This document shows, one piece after another, positions 1 through 6,602 of a stretch of DNA of 13,775 bases. Positions within the stretch are counted from its first letter, which is position 1. Each line of letters begins with the position of its first letter. The position numbers were made by a program, and so were the translations under genes. The notes under the pieces are model-generated. The model searched no databases. It saw nothing but the letters and a program-made list of their open reading frames with translations, and was not told the origin of the DNA. Source of the DNA: Prevotella sp. CAG:732 (GTDB taxonomy: Bacteria; Bacteroidota; Bacteroidia; Bacteroidales; Bacteroidaceae); assembly GCA_000436035.1 (NCBI GenBank), contig FR893285.1, positions 1 through 13,775 on the forward strand. The letters are read 5' to 3'.

Positions 1-2
1 CA

Positions 3-287
3 GTCGCTTACAAAATCGTCGAGGGTACTAAGGAGCGTATCCAGCTCTACCGTGGTGTTGTTATCAAGATCTCTGGTCATGGTGACAAGAAGCGTTTCAC
101 CGTTCGCAAGATGTCTGGTACAGTAGGTGTTGAGCGTATTTTCCCTATCGAGTCACCAGCTATCGATTCTATCGAGGTGAACAAGCGTGGTAAGGTACGT
201 CGCGCTAAGTTGTATTACTTGCGTGCTCTTACTGGTAAGAAGGCTCGTATCGCTGAGAAGAAGACTGTTGCCAAGGGTGCAGAGTAA
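3..287 (+). CDS. rplS: 50S ribosomal protein L19, C-terminal part (5' truncated by window edge)
   Basis: This is the C-terminal 94 residues of ribosomal protein L19, a component of the large subunit that lies at the interface with the 30S subunit. The reading frame begins at the window edge (the first two bases belong to a preceding codon) and ends with TAA at 285-287. Recognisable L19 blocks are the YRGVVI beta-strand, the FTVRKMSGTVGVERIFP segment and the basic KRGKVRRAKLYYLR block near the C-terminus. The family is usually about 115-120 residues, so only about 20-25 N-terminal residues lie outside the window. The short Lys/Ala-rich extension after the LRALTGKKARI segment is a normal L19 variation. 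Transcription ends at the strong hairpin that follows directly. Confidence 0.97.
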   Translation, partial: VAYKIVEGTKERIQLYRGVVIKISGHGDKKRFTVRKMSGTVGVERIFPIESPAIDSIEVNKRGKVRRAKLYYLRALTGKKARIAEKKTVAKGAE

Positions 288-318
288 TTCTCTTGCTTAC
301 TATCCTAGTAAAAAAGAT

Positions 319-363
319 AAAAAGGAGATTCCTTGCAAGCGTGCTTGCGGAATCTCCTTTTTT
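319..363. terminator. Bidirectional intrinsic terminator between rplS and the convergent HTH-like gene
   Basis: An A-rich left arm (AAAAAGGAGATTCC, 319-332) pairs with GGAATCTCCTTTTT (349-362). An inner stem GCAAG/CTTGC lies between them, and the plus strand ends in a run of T. Read on the minus strand the same hairpin is followed by TTTTT and then TTTTTT (from 323 down to 310), so it can end both rplS and the convergent gene at 420-752. Confidence 0.93.
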
Positions 364-419
364 CGTGTCCTTTCTTTTGATTGAGGATGAGTCTTTCGAC
401 AAAGGATGATAATCATAGA

Positions 420-752
420 CTAGTCGATGTCATCCGACGAACCATCCTTGAGCTCATGATCCTCATCCGTGTCATAGCTCAAGTTGCCATCGTCCTCACC
501 ATCGAGGGCCTCATGGAAGTCGTCCCAACTCTGATAGCCTACGAAGAGTGCCAACTTATTGAGTGTCTCACGACTAGGCTTTTCCTTTCCACTCACATAA
601 TTCCATACCTTATGCAGTCCCTGTGCGCTCACCATCAGATGGTGCTTTACAGAGAAGATGGAAGCTAGTTTCTCAAAGTCAGAACCTACGTGAATCTTTT
701 TACCGATTTTCTTCTCCACTTCATGCGTGAGAAGCTTTAAATCATTTTTCAT
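420..752 (-). CDS. Small Bacteroidota helix-turn-helix-like protein with acidic tail
   Basis: This is a 110-residue protein read on the minus strand, starting at ATG 752. Residues about 25-80 carry a pattern that recurs in Bacteroidota small regulators: a DFxxLAS segment, then LHKVWNYVSG, then PSRETLNKLALFVGY followed by SWDDF. The form resembles IS..TLKRLWGY....PR..TL..LA.YLGY.SW..F, which I read as an XRE-like helix-turn-helix whose recognition helix precedes the conserved Trp-Asn-Tyr. Residues 85-110 are a highly acidic tail (DGEDDGN, DTDEDHE, SSDDID) that may be disordered. No membrane segment or signal peptide is seen. The gene is divergent from the AICAR transformylase gene, with about 160 bp between their starts, and converges on rplS. 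DNA binding is inferred from the pattern and targets are unknown. The divergent purine gene is the obvious candidate. Confidence 0.78.
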   Translation of the reverse strand: MKNDLKLLTHEVEKKIGKKIHVGSDFEKLASIFSVKHHLMVSAQGLHKVWNYVSGKEKPSRETLNKLALFVGYQSWDDFHEALDGEDDGNLSYDTDEDHELKDGSSDDID

Positions 753-824
753 AAACGTATGAGTTTTGCGATTCTCTATAATAACATTACTAACGTATTC
801 TCAATATCACTAACTATTTGCGTG

Positions 825-832
825 CAAAATTA
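825..832 (-). promoter_or_regulatory. Putative -7 promoter box for the HTH-like gene
   Basis: On the minus strand this reads TAATTTTG, a match to the Bacteroidota primary sigma factor -7 consensus TAnnTTTG, about 72 bp upstream of the start at 752. No convincing TTTG -33 box is seen at the usual spacing. Confidence 0.5.
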
Positions 833-875
833 CAAAAAAGTTTGTTTCCATGATAGTAAAAAGCGAGAAATTTTG

Positions 876-883
876 TACCTTTG
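876..883 (+). promoter_or_regulatory. Putative -7 promoter box for the AICAR transformylase gene
   Basis: TACCTTTG matches the TAnnTTTG -7 consensus, 30 bp before the ATG at 914. This implies a leader of only about 20-25 nt. No clear -33 TTTG is present. It lies back to back with the minus-strand box at 825-832, so the two divergent promoters share about 45 bp of control region. Confidence 0.55.
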
Positions 884-913
884 CAGCAAATTCTTAATAA
901 ATACATCTTTGCA

Positions 914-2098
914 ATGAAAGAATTAGCACTCAAGTACGGATGTAATCCGAACCAGAAGCCTTCCAGAATCTTCATGGAGGATGGAAGCGAACTCCCTATC
1001 GAAGTGGTTAACGGCCGTCCTGGCTACATCAACTTCCTCGATGCCTTCAATTCTTGGCAATTGGTCAAGGAGCTCAAGGCTGCCACTGGTCTCCCAGCCG
1101 CAGCAAGTTTCAAGCACGTTTCTCCAGCTGGCGCAGCAGTGGGATTGCCACTGAGCGACACCTTGAAGAAGATTTACTTCTGTGATGATGTCAAGTTTGA
1201 ACTCTCCCCATTGGCTTGTGCCTACGTTCGTGCCCGTGGTGCCGACCGTATGTGCTCTTATGGTGACTTCGTGGCATTGAGCGACGTGTGTGACGAGGCT
1301 ACAGCCCTCCTCATCAAGCGTGAGGTAAGCGATGGCGTCATCGCTCCTGGCTATACCCCAGAGGCTATCGAAATCTTGAAGGAGAAGCGCAAGGGTACTT
1401 ACAACGTCATCCAGATAGACCCTAACTACACTCCTGCTCCTATCGAGCGCAAACAGGTGTTCGGTGTCACCTTCGAGCAAGGTCGCAACGAGGTGAAATT
1501 GGACGACCCAGCACTCTTCGAGGACATCCCTACACAGAACAAGAACTTCCCTGCTGATGCAAAGCGTGATCTCATCATCGCTCTCATCACATTGAAATAT
1601 ACACAGAGCAACTCTGTATGCTACGTCAAGGATGGTCAAGCCATCGGTATCGGTGCCGGTCAGCAGAGCCGCATCCACTGTACTCGCTTGGCAGGTAGCA
1701 AGGCTGACGAATGGTGGTTGCGCCAGTGTCCTAAGGTGATGAACTTGCCTTTCAAGGAGAAGATTCGCCGTGCCGACCGCGACAACACCATCAATGTCTA
1801 TATCTCCGACGAGTGGGAAGACGTACTTCAGGATGGTGTTTGGGAACAGTTCTTCACAGAGAAGCCTGAGCCATTGACCCGTGAGGAGAAGAAAGCTTGG
1901 ATTGCTCAGAATACAGGCGTTTGCCTCGGTAGCGATGCCTTCTTCCCATTCGGCGACAATATCGAGCGTGCTCACAAGAGTGGCGTAGAGTACATTGCTC
2001 AGGCTGGCGGTAGCATCCGTGACGATAATGTCATCGAGACTTGCGACAAGTACGGCATCGCCATGGCGTTCACACACGTTCGTTTGTTCCACCACTAA
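914..2098 (+). CDS. Stand-alone phosphoribosylaminoimidazolecarboxamide (AICAR) formyltransferase, PurH-like
   Basis: The product is 394 residues and corresponds to the AICAR transformylase half of bifunctional PurH. This half formylates AICAR with 10-formyl-tetrahydrofolate in the penultimate step of IMP synthesis. Diagnostic blocks are SFKHVSPAGAAVG (residues 65-77, with the catalytic Lys67-His68 pair), ARGADRMCSYGDFVALSDVC (107-126), KYTQSNSVCY (228-237), GAGQQSRIHCTRLAG (247-261), SDAFFPF (340-346) and the C-terminal LRLFHH-type ending (VRLFHH). The roughly 200-residue IMP cyclohydrolase domain is absent, and the upstream DNA is non-coding promoter sequence, so this is not a truncation by a frameshift. 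I chose ATG 914 over an in-frame TTG at 881 because the TTG overlaps the -7 box and the conserved LxLKYGxNPxQ start follows ATG 914. IMP cyclohydrolase must be encoded elsewhere. Confidence 0.93.
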   Translation: MKELALKYGCNPNQKPSRIFMEDGSELPIEVVNGRPGYINFLDAFNSWQLVKELKAATGLPAAASFKHVSPAGAAVGLPLSDTLKKIYFCDDVKFELSPLACAYVRARGADRMCSYGDFVALSDVCDEATALLIKREVSDGVIAPGYTPEAIEILKEKRKGTYNVIQIDPNYTPAPIERKQVFGVTFEQGRNEVKLDDPALFEDIPTQNKNFPADAKRDLIIALITLKYTQSNSVCYVKDGQAIGIGAGQQSRIHCTRLAGSKADEWWLRQCPKVMNLPFKEKIRRADRDNTINVYISDEWEDVLQDGVWEQFFTEKPEPLTREEKKAWIAQNTGVCLGSDAFFPFGDNIERAHKSGVEYIAQAGGSIRDDNVIETCDKYGIAMAFTHVRLFHH

Positions 2099-2134
2099 TC
2101 CATTCTTGAATTAAGAATTAATAATTAAACATTC

Positions 2135-2332
2135 ATGAACGATATTGACGATATTATCATGGGCGGCATGGTCTTCAAGTCGGGCGGTGGTCCCAAGAAG
2201 GACGACGACGGCAAGGTGAAGACTAAGGCTAAGAAGAAAAAGTATATCACCGGTGCCCACGGTAGTGGTTCTGCTCGTCAGAAAGCGAAATATCGCCAAC
2301 AGCGTGCGAACCGTAAATCACAGAAGAAATAA
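2135..2332 (+). CDS. Small basic protein of unknown function
   Basis: This 65-residue product starts at ATG 2135, 36 bp after the AICAR transformylase stop, and is probably co-transcribed. The first 15 residues are acidic or hydrophobic (NDIDDIIMGGMVF). The rest is strongly basic and hydrophilic, with KTKAKKKK and a C-terminal Arg/Gln/Lys-rich stretch ending SQKK. That composition suggests RNA or ribosome association, but I recognise no family and assign no function. Codon choice resembles its neighbours, and a strong terminator follows within 60 bp, both of which favour a real gene. No cysteine, membrane segment or signal peptide is seen. Confidence 0.6.
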   Translation: MNDIDDIIMGGMVFKSGGGPKKDDDGKVKTKAKKKKYITGAHGSGSARQKAKYRQQRANRKSQKK

Positions 2333-2387
2333 GAATACGTCTAGAAAGTATCAGACCATCCTCTGCTAGGATAAAAGATACCACTAG

Positions 2388-2441
2388 AATACGAAAAAAG
2401 GTCAAGGCTTTTTGTAAAAAGTCTTGACCTTTTTTCGTATT
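2388..2441. terminator. Long symmetric terminator between convergent transcripts
   Basis: Left arm 2388-2413 and right arm 2416-2441 are 26-nt inverted repeats with one mismatch (a G-T pair in RNA). The core is AAAAAAGGTCAAG/CTTGACCTTTTTT, and the innermost A/T pairs probably open as the loop. A-runs on one side and T-runs on the other make it usable from both directions. It closes the plus-strand pair at 914-2332 and can stop transcription coming from the M23 gene. Confidence 0.92.
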
Positions 2442-2489
2442 TGTCTCAATCTACCATTATTTTCAGCCCTACCCCCACTTTGATTCATA

Positions 2490-2539
2490 CCTAGTTAGGG
2501 AAAAATTCCTACCTAACTAGGCGCGAAATTTTCCCTAGG
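2490..2539. repeat. Overlapping inverted repeats with alternative pairing
   Basis: CCTAGTTAGG (2490-2499) and CCTAACTAGG (2512-2521) form a perfect 10-bp hairpin with a 12-nt loop. The loop side also pairs with a second partner: TAGGGAAAAATT (2496-2507) is nearly complementary to AATTTTCCCTAG (2527-2538). The two foldings exclude each other. The segment lies downstream of the M23 stop codon. It could be a dispersed palindrome, or part of the M23 transcript end, although no T-run follows it on the minus strand. Confidence 0.55.
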
Positions 2540-2594
2540 CAGGAAGCAAGAACTCACAGGGGTTGCCATAAGGCGATTCCTCCTCACCTTGTCA

Positions 2595-3839
2595 TTATTT
2601 TTTCTTGACCTTCAAGGCGCTTCCCTTTGTCAACTGCAAGGTAGAAGACTTGAGTTGGCGGTTGGCATGGTCGAAGATCAAGGCTGGGTCGAATCGTTTG
2701 CCTCCGAACGACATCTCAAAGTGGAGATGTTCGGTAGTGGCACGTCCGGTACGGCCGGTCAATCCTATCACTTGTCCAGCCTTCACCTTATCGCCCTTTT
2801 TCACCTTGTTGCGTGACTGGTGACTATAAAGCGTCTCAAAGCCAAAGGCGTGCTTGATGCGGATGCAGTTGCCATACCCATAGTAAGGACCAGAAGCTAT
2901 TACCACACCATCGAAGGCTGCCACAATCTCATCGTTCGGACGAGTCTTCAAATCGACACCCGAATGACGGCGCTTGCCACCATAAGGACTGATGACTTTG
3001 GCACCAGGCAAAGGATATGCCCAGTGTTCTGCCTCTATCTTCTTCAAGTCGAGTTCAAAGGTATTCGTCAAGACGAATGGGTCGTTTACCTCATCAGGGT
3101 CCAAAGTCTCACCACTAGGCCACGCCGTCACCTTACCATCTATAGCAGGTCCCTTGTCTGAAGCCTGATTTTTCTTGGTTGATGATGCCTTGTCTGCACT
3201 ACCACCCTTATCCTTACTAAGCGAAGAATCCTTGCCACCGATGACAGAGACGTTGACACGACTGCCGTTCTTTCGGAACTGTACTGTCTGGCGACGCAGT
3301 TTATGGCTCTTCACTTCCAAGATAGTCTCAGGATTGATACGAGCACCATTCACCATGATAGAGAACTCACAGTAAGTCTCATTGTTCTTGGTTCCTACGA
3401 TGGCAATGGTCTGTCCTGCCTCCACACGTTGCCCCACCTTCACAAGGTTCTCGGCATTGTTGGCATAGACGGTTTCCAATCCATTATCATGACGGATGAC
3501 GATAACATTGCCCTGACTCTCTGTCTTGCGAGACAAACGCACATGACCATCAAACATCGCCTTGACAGCATCCCCCTTGGAAGTCTCTATCTTGAGCACA
3601 CTATTGCCAGACAACAAGGTTGCCTTACCTACAGGAAGTGGAAAGGAATATTCCTTACTTCCGAATATCTCGAAATCGACATTGAAAGCCTGGCTACGGT
3701 CGAAAAGTCCCGGCGTAGCGATACTGATCTGCTGTTGTTCGGCAGGGCTAAAAAGATTCTTGACAGGCGTGAAGGAGGCAAACAAAGCAAAAGCGATGCC
3801 TACTATCGCCACCTTATTATATATATGCTTATTTTTCAT
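2595..3839 (-). CDS. M23-family peptidase with tandem (degenerate + active) LytM-type domains
   Basis: This is a predicted exported 414-residue cell-wall hydrolase. Residues 1-30 contain a basic start and a hydrophobic helix (VAIVGIAFALFASF), read as a signal anchor or uncleaved signal. Residues about 65-175 fold like an M23 domain (FDGHVRLS, GNVIVIRHDNGLETVYAN, VKVGQRVEAGQTIAIVG) but lack the metal ligands: the usual HLHFE motif is replaced by YCEFS. A polar linker rich in Ser, Lys and Asp spans about 200-250. Residues 275-390 are a complete M23 domain with Zn ligands in HSGVD (His292, Asp296), YSH (His340) and HLHFE (His371, His373). ATG 3839 is preferred over an in-frame ATG at 3905, because the longer version would run through the upstream terminator hairpin and place extra residues before the signal. 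Peptidoglycan endopeptidase activity is inferred from the family. Confidence 0.88.
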   Translation of the reverse strand: MKNKHIYNKVAIVGIAFALFASFTPVKNLFSPAEQQQISIATPGLFDRSQAFNVDFEIFGSKEYSFPLPVGKATLLSGNSVLKIETSKGDAVKAMFDGHVRLSRKTESQGNVIVIRHDNGLETVYANNAENLVKVGQRVEAGQTIAIVGTKNNETYCEFSIMVNGARINPETILEVKSHKLRRQTVQFRKNGSRVNVSVIGGKDSSLSKDKGGSADKASSTKKNQASDKGPAIDGKVTAWPSGETLDPDEVNDPFVLTNTFELDLKKIEAEHWAYPLPGAKVISPYGGKRRHSGVDLKTRPNDEIVAAFDGVVIASGPYYGYGNCIRIKHAFGFETLYSHQSRNKVKKGDKVKAGQVIGLTGRTGRATTEHLHFEMSFGGKRFDPALIFDHANRQLKSSTLQLTKGSALKVKKK

Positions 3840-3867
3840 TGATATAGTTGCCTTTCTGGACATACTC

Positions 3868-3915
3868 AAAAAAGTACATCCATTCTTGGTTCCATGCGAA
3901 ACCAAGAATGGATGT
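3868..3915 (-). terminator. Intrinsic terminator of the hpt-adk-obgE-yfiH transcript
   Basis: A perfect 16-bp stem (3876-3891 with 3900-3915, core CCATTCTTGGTT/AACCAAGAATGG) has an 8-nt loop. On the minus strand it is followed after two bases by TTTTTT (3873-3868). It begins 17 bp past the laccase-domain stop codon and lies just upstream of the M23 start. The M23 gene therefore needs either its own promoter in the remaining 30 bp or read-through. Confidence 0.92.
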
Positions 3916-3931
3916 TATCTTGAATGATCAT

Positions 3932-4771
3932 TTACTTGATTAGGATTCCTGTATAGATTCTGCCCGACTCGATGCCGAGTTTTCTTGCAGAGAAATACTC
4001 GTCACTATGAGCATAAGTACAGATACCGCAATTTTGGATATTCTCCTCTGGCACACCGATATGCTTCAGTATCATCTCATTGCATTTCGGAAGATCTATA
4101 TGCCATTTAAGTGGTTGCTCCACATTTCCCTCCCTTGCCATTCGCTCACGCTCCTCTGCGTTTGCCTTTAAAACAGCATTAGGATATTGAGCGGCAATTT
4201 TATCCATAGGGAAGGCGGCTTGTTCGAAAGCCTCATAGACCTCATCGCCCACCTCGAAGTTCTCCAATGAGATGCCTGGTCCAATGACCGCCTTCAATTT
4301 CTTCGGGTCGGTCTTAAACGCAAAAGTCATCTCTTGAACCGACTTATGGACAATGCGCTCTAACGTACCTCTCCAACCTGCATGGATAGCAGCCACAGCC
4401 TGATGTTCCTCATCATAGAGAAGCACTGGGATGCAATCGGCTGTAGAAACGCCGATGCAAATGCCTTTTTCGCTGGTGATAACCGCATCCACACCTTCGA
4501 GCACCATCTTGCGGATATTCTCTGGCATTGACAAGAACTCACCTGCTATCTGGCGCACCTCAACGCCATGTACCTGATGTGGCATAATGATATGGTCGGT
4601 AGAGATACCGAGTTCATCAGCCAACTGCTTGCGATTGGCAGCGATATTGACAGCCTCATCACCGCAATATTCATTGATATTGAATTCACCGTAGTTGCCA
4701 GTGCTCACACCACCCTTTCGAGTGGTAGAGAAAGCCTTGACACCATCGGCTATGTTATATTCCTTGATCAT
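3932..4771 (-). CDS. pgeF: YfiH/PgeF-type multicopper-oxidase-like (laccase-domain) protein
   Basis: The product is 279 residues, normal for the family. Members were first described as polyphenol oxidases and later as peptidoglycan editing factors or zinc-dependent purine nucleoside-processing enzymes, so the exact reaction here is uncertain. Family hallmarks are visible: TTRKGGVSTGNYGEFN near the start, PHQVHG (His68), GVSTADCIPVLL (Cys113) and AAIHAGWRG (His130), which together give the His-Cys-His metal site. They are followed by VIGPGIS and a C-terminal CTY...FSARKLG block. It starts 11 bp after the obgE stop and is clearly in the same transcription unit, which ends at the hairpin just downstream. 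No signal peptide is seen, so it is cytoplasmic. The symbol pgeF rests on family resemblance only. Confidence 0.9.
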   Translation of the reverse strand: MIKEYNIADGVKAFSTTRKGGVSTGNYGEFNINEYCGDEAVNIAANRKQLADELGISTDHIIMPHQVHGVEVRQIAGEFLSMPENIRKMVLEGVDAVITSEKGICIGVSTADCIPVLLYDEEHQAVAAIHAGWRGTLERIVHKSVQEMTFAFKTDPKKLKAVIGPGISLENFEVGDEVYEAFEQAAFPMDKIAAQYPNAVLKANAEERERMAREGNVEQPLKWHIDLPKCNEMILKHIGVPEENIQNCGICTYAHSDEYFSARKLGIESGRIYTGILIK

Positions 4772-4782
4772 AATTTATATTT

Positions 4783-5943
4783 TTACTCGTACTCGAAATC
4801 ATCGAGGTCTTCTACATCTTCGATTTCATCATCATCGATGTACTCCACGATGTCCTCGCCCTCTGCTTCGAGTTCTTGCTGGAAGCGAGACATATCCTTG
4901 TCACGATGCACAAGAGTATCCTCGGCGGTAATCTCCTGAAGTTTGTTGCTCTCTGAATTGAGTTCCTTCCAAAGTATGTCTTTCAGTTCTTGAATGCCCT
5001 GTCCGGTCACTGAGGAAATGAATACCACAGGGAGGTCGGTAGGAAGAGTCTCCTTCAACATCTCTATGAGTTCATCATCGAGCAAGTCACACTTGGTGAT
5101 AGCAAGTACACGATGCTTGTCGAGCATCTCTGGATTGAAGTTCTTCAACTCACCGAGCAGCACCTCATATTCTTTCTTGATATCATCGGTATCACCAGGT
5201 ACCATGAAGAGCAAGAGAGAGTTGCGCTCAATATGACGGAGGAATCGTAAACCCAGTCCCTTTCCTTCGCTCGCACCCTCGATGATGCCAGGGATGTCTG
5301 CCATGACAAACGACTGGTGATCGCGATAGTCCACGATACCCAGCGACGGTTCGAGCGTAGTAAATGGATAGTTTGCTATCTTAGGACGAGCACTGGAGAC
5401 AGCAGAAAGCAATGTTGACTTACCAGCGTTAGGGAAACCCACGAGACCGACATCAGCCAAGAGTTTCAACTCCATGATGATGGTCATCTCCTGCATCGGT
5501 TCACCTGGTTGGGCATAGCGAGGAGCCTGATTGGTAGAAGTACGGAACTGGAAGTTGCCCAGTCCACCACGACCACCCTTGAGGAGCAGCACTTCCTGTC
5601 CATCATAGGTAACATCGCAAACATACTTACCAGTTTCGGCATTATAAACCACGGTACCACAAGGCACATCGATGTAGATGTCCTTACCATCCGTGCCGTG
5701 GCACTTGTCACGTCCACCATTGCCACCATGCTCAGCGAAGAAGTGGCGTTGATACTTGAGGTGCAGCAACGTCCAGTAGTTGTGGTTGCCACGGAGATAG
5801 ATGCTTCCTCCACGTCCGCCATCACCACCGTCAGGTCCACCATTAGGTTGGTACTTCACGTGGCGCAGGTGCATGGAGCCTTTACCACCCTTACCAGAGC
5901 GGCAGTTGATTTTTACATAATCTACGAAATTGGATTCAGCCAT
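4783..5943 (-). CDS. obgE: Obg family GTPase (ribosome assembly / stress)
   Basis: This 386-residue Obg/CgtA protein is an essential GTPase linked to 50S assembly and the stringent response. Residues 1-158 are the glycine-rich Obg fold (GKGGKGSMHLRHVKY, GGPDGGDGGRGGSI, GGNGG, GGRGGLGNFQF). The G domain follows with G1 GFPNAGKST (169-177), switch region NYPFTTLEPSLG, G3 DIPG (216-219) with IEGASEGKGLG, G4 TKCD (283-286, in place of the common NKxD) and G5 SSVTGQG (310-316). Instead of a folded OCT domain, residues about 355-386 form an acidic tail rich in Asp and Glu, a common variation in this protein. It lies 56 bp downstream of adk, with a perfect hairpin in the gap, and 11 bp upstream of the laccase-domain gene. 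Confidence 0.96.
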   Translation of the reverse strand: MAESNFVDYVKINCRSGKGGKGSMHLRHVKYQPNGGPDGGDGGRGGSIYLRGNHNYWTLLHLKYQRHFFAEHGGNGGRDKCHGTDGKDIYIDVPCGTVVYNAETGKYVCDVTYDGQEVLLLKGGRGGLGNFQFRTSTNQAPRYAQPGEPMQEMTIIMELKLLADVGLVGFPNAGKSTLLSAVSSARPKIANYPFTTLEPSLGIVDYRDHQSFVMADIPGIIEGASEGKGLGLRFLRHIERNSLLLFMVPGDTDDIKKEYEVLLGELKNFNPEMLDKHRVLAITKCDLLDDELIEMLKETLPTDLPVVFISSVTGQGIQELKDILWKELNSESNKLQEITAEDTLVHRDKDMSRFQQELEAEGEDIVEYIDDDEIEDVEDLDDFEYE

Positions 5944-5962
5944 AATAAATAGTTAAGAAATG

Positions 5963-5992
5963 AGGAGTTGGAAGTCAAGGCTTCCAACTCCT
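5963..5992 (-). terminator. Intercistronic 12-bp hairpin between adk and obgE
   Basis: AGGAGTTGGAAG (5963-5974) and CTTCCAACTCCT (5981-5992) form a perfect 12-bp stem with a 6-nt loop. On the minus strand the sequence after it is CATTTCTTA, U-rich but without a continuous U-run. It may be a weak terminator or attenuator, or an RNA processing or stability element that sets the adk:obgE ratio. Confidence 0.55.
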
Positions 5993-5999
5993 ATATGAA

Positions 6000-6572
6000 T
6001 TACAAGTTGTCGATAACATCACAAACACGAGCGAAGATCTCATCTACAGTGCCGAGACCCTCGATGTGGTGGTGGATACCTTCCTTCTCATACCAGTCGA
6101 TGAGAGGAGCAGTCTGAGTATGATATACGTTGAGACGCTTCTTGATAGTCTCCTCGTTATCGTCAGAGCGACCGCTTTCCTTACCACGGTTGATCAAGCG
6201 AGCCATCAACTCATCCTCAGGAACAGCCAACTCTATCATGGCAGCTACCTTGTGACCACGCTCAGCGAGCATCTTCTTCAAAGCCTCAGCCTGTGGAGTA
6301 GTACGTGGGAAACCATCAAAGATAACACCCTTGTGGTCCTTACCGAAGCTATCATATACGCTAGCGAGGATGTCGATCATCAACTCGTCTGGAATCAACT
6401 GACCATTGTCGATATAACCCTTAGCTGTCTTACCGAGTTCAGTACCGTTTTTGATTTCGTTACGCAATACGTCACCTGTTGAAATGTGACCGAGACCATA
6501 CTTCTCGATCATCTTGTCGCTCTGTGTGCCCTTACCTGCACCTGGAGCGCCGAAAATTACGATATTTTTCAT
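6000..6572 (-). CDS. adk: Adenylate kinase (short-LID type)
   Basis: This 190-residue enzyme interconverts ATP + AMP and 2 ADP in the cytoplasm. Visible motifs are the P-loop GAPGAGKGT (8-16), the AMP-binding STGDVLR (31-37), DGFPRT (86-91) and an Arg-rich LID region, NRGKESGRSDDN (128-139), followed by KKRLNVYHTQTAPL. The LID is short and has no zinc cysteines, which explains the length of about 190 rather than 215 residues. It starts 30 bp after the hpt stop and lies in the same operon. ATG 6572 is directly followed by the conserved NIVIFGAPG strand, so the start is secure. Confidence 0.97.
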   Translation of the reverse strand: MKNIVIFGAPGAGKGTQSDKMIEKYGLGHISTGDVLRNEIKNGTELGKTAKGYIDNGQLIPDELMIDILASVYDSFGKDHKGVIFDGFPRTTPQAEALKKMLAERGHKVAAMIELAVPEDELMARLINRGKESGRSDDNEETIKKRLNVYHTQTAPLIDWYEKEGIHHHIEGLGTVDEIFARVCDVIDNL

Positions 6573-6602
6573 CTTTCTTTGTTATGTATAAAAATTATGT
6601 TG

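Noticed and set aside
881..913. TTG at 881 as the start of the AICAR transformylase gene
   Set aside because: It overlaps the -7 promoter box, and the ATG at 914 leads directly into the conserved N-terminus.
923..2095. A 390-codon open frame on the minus strand, exactly opposite the AICAR transformylase gene
   Set aside because: The plus-strand protein has unmistakable family motifs. The antisense frame is open because the plus-strand codons avoid TTA, CTA and TCA, and its translation has no recognisable domain.
3840..3905. A 22-residue longer start for the M23 peptidase at ATG 3905
   Set aside because: It would translate through the terminator hairpin at 3876-3915 and put a polar stretch before the signal-like helix.
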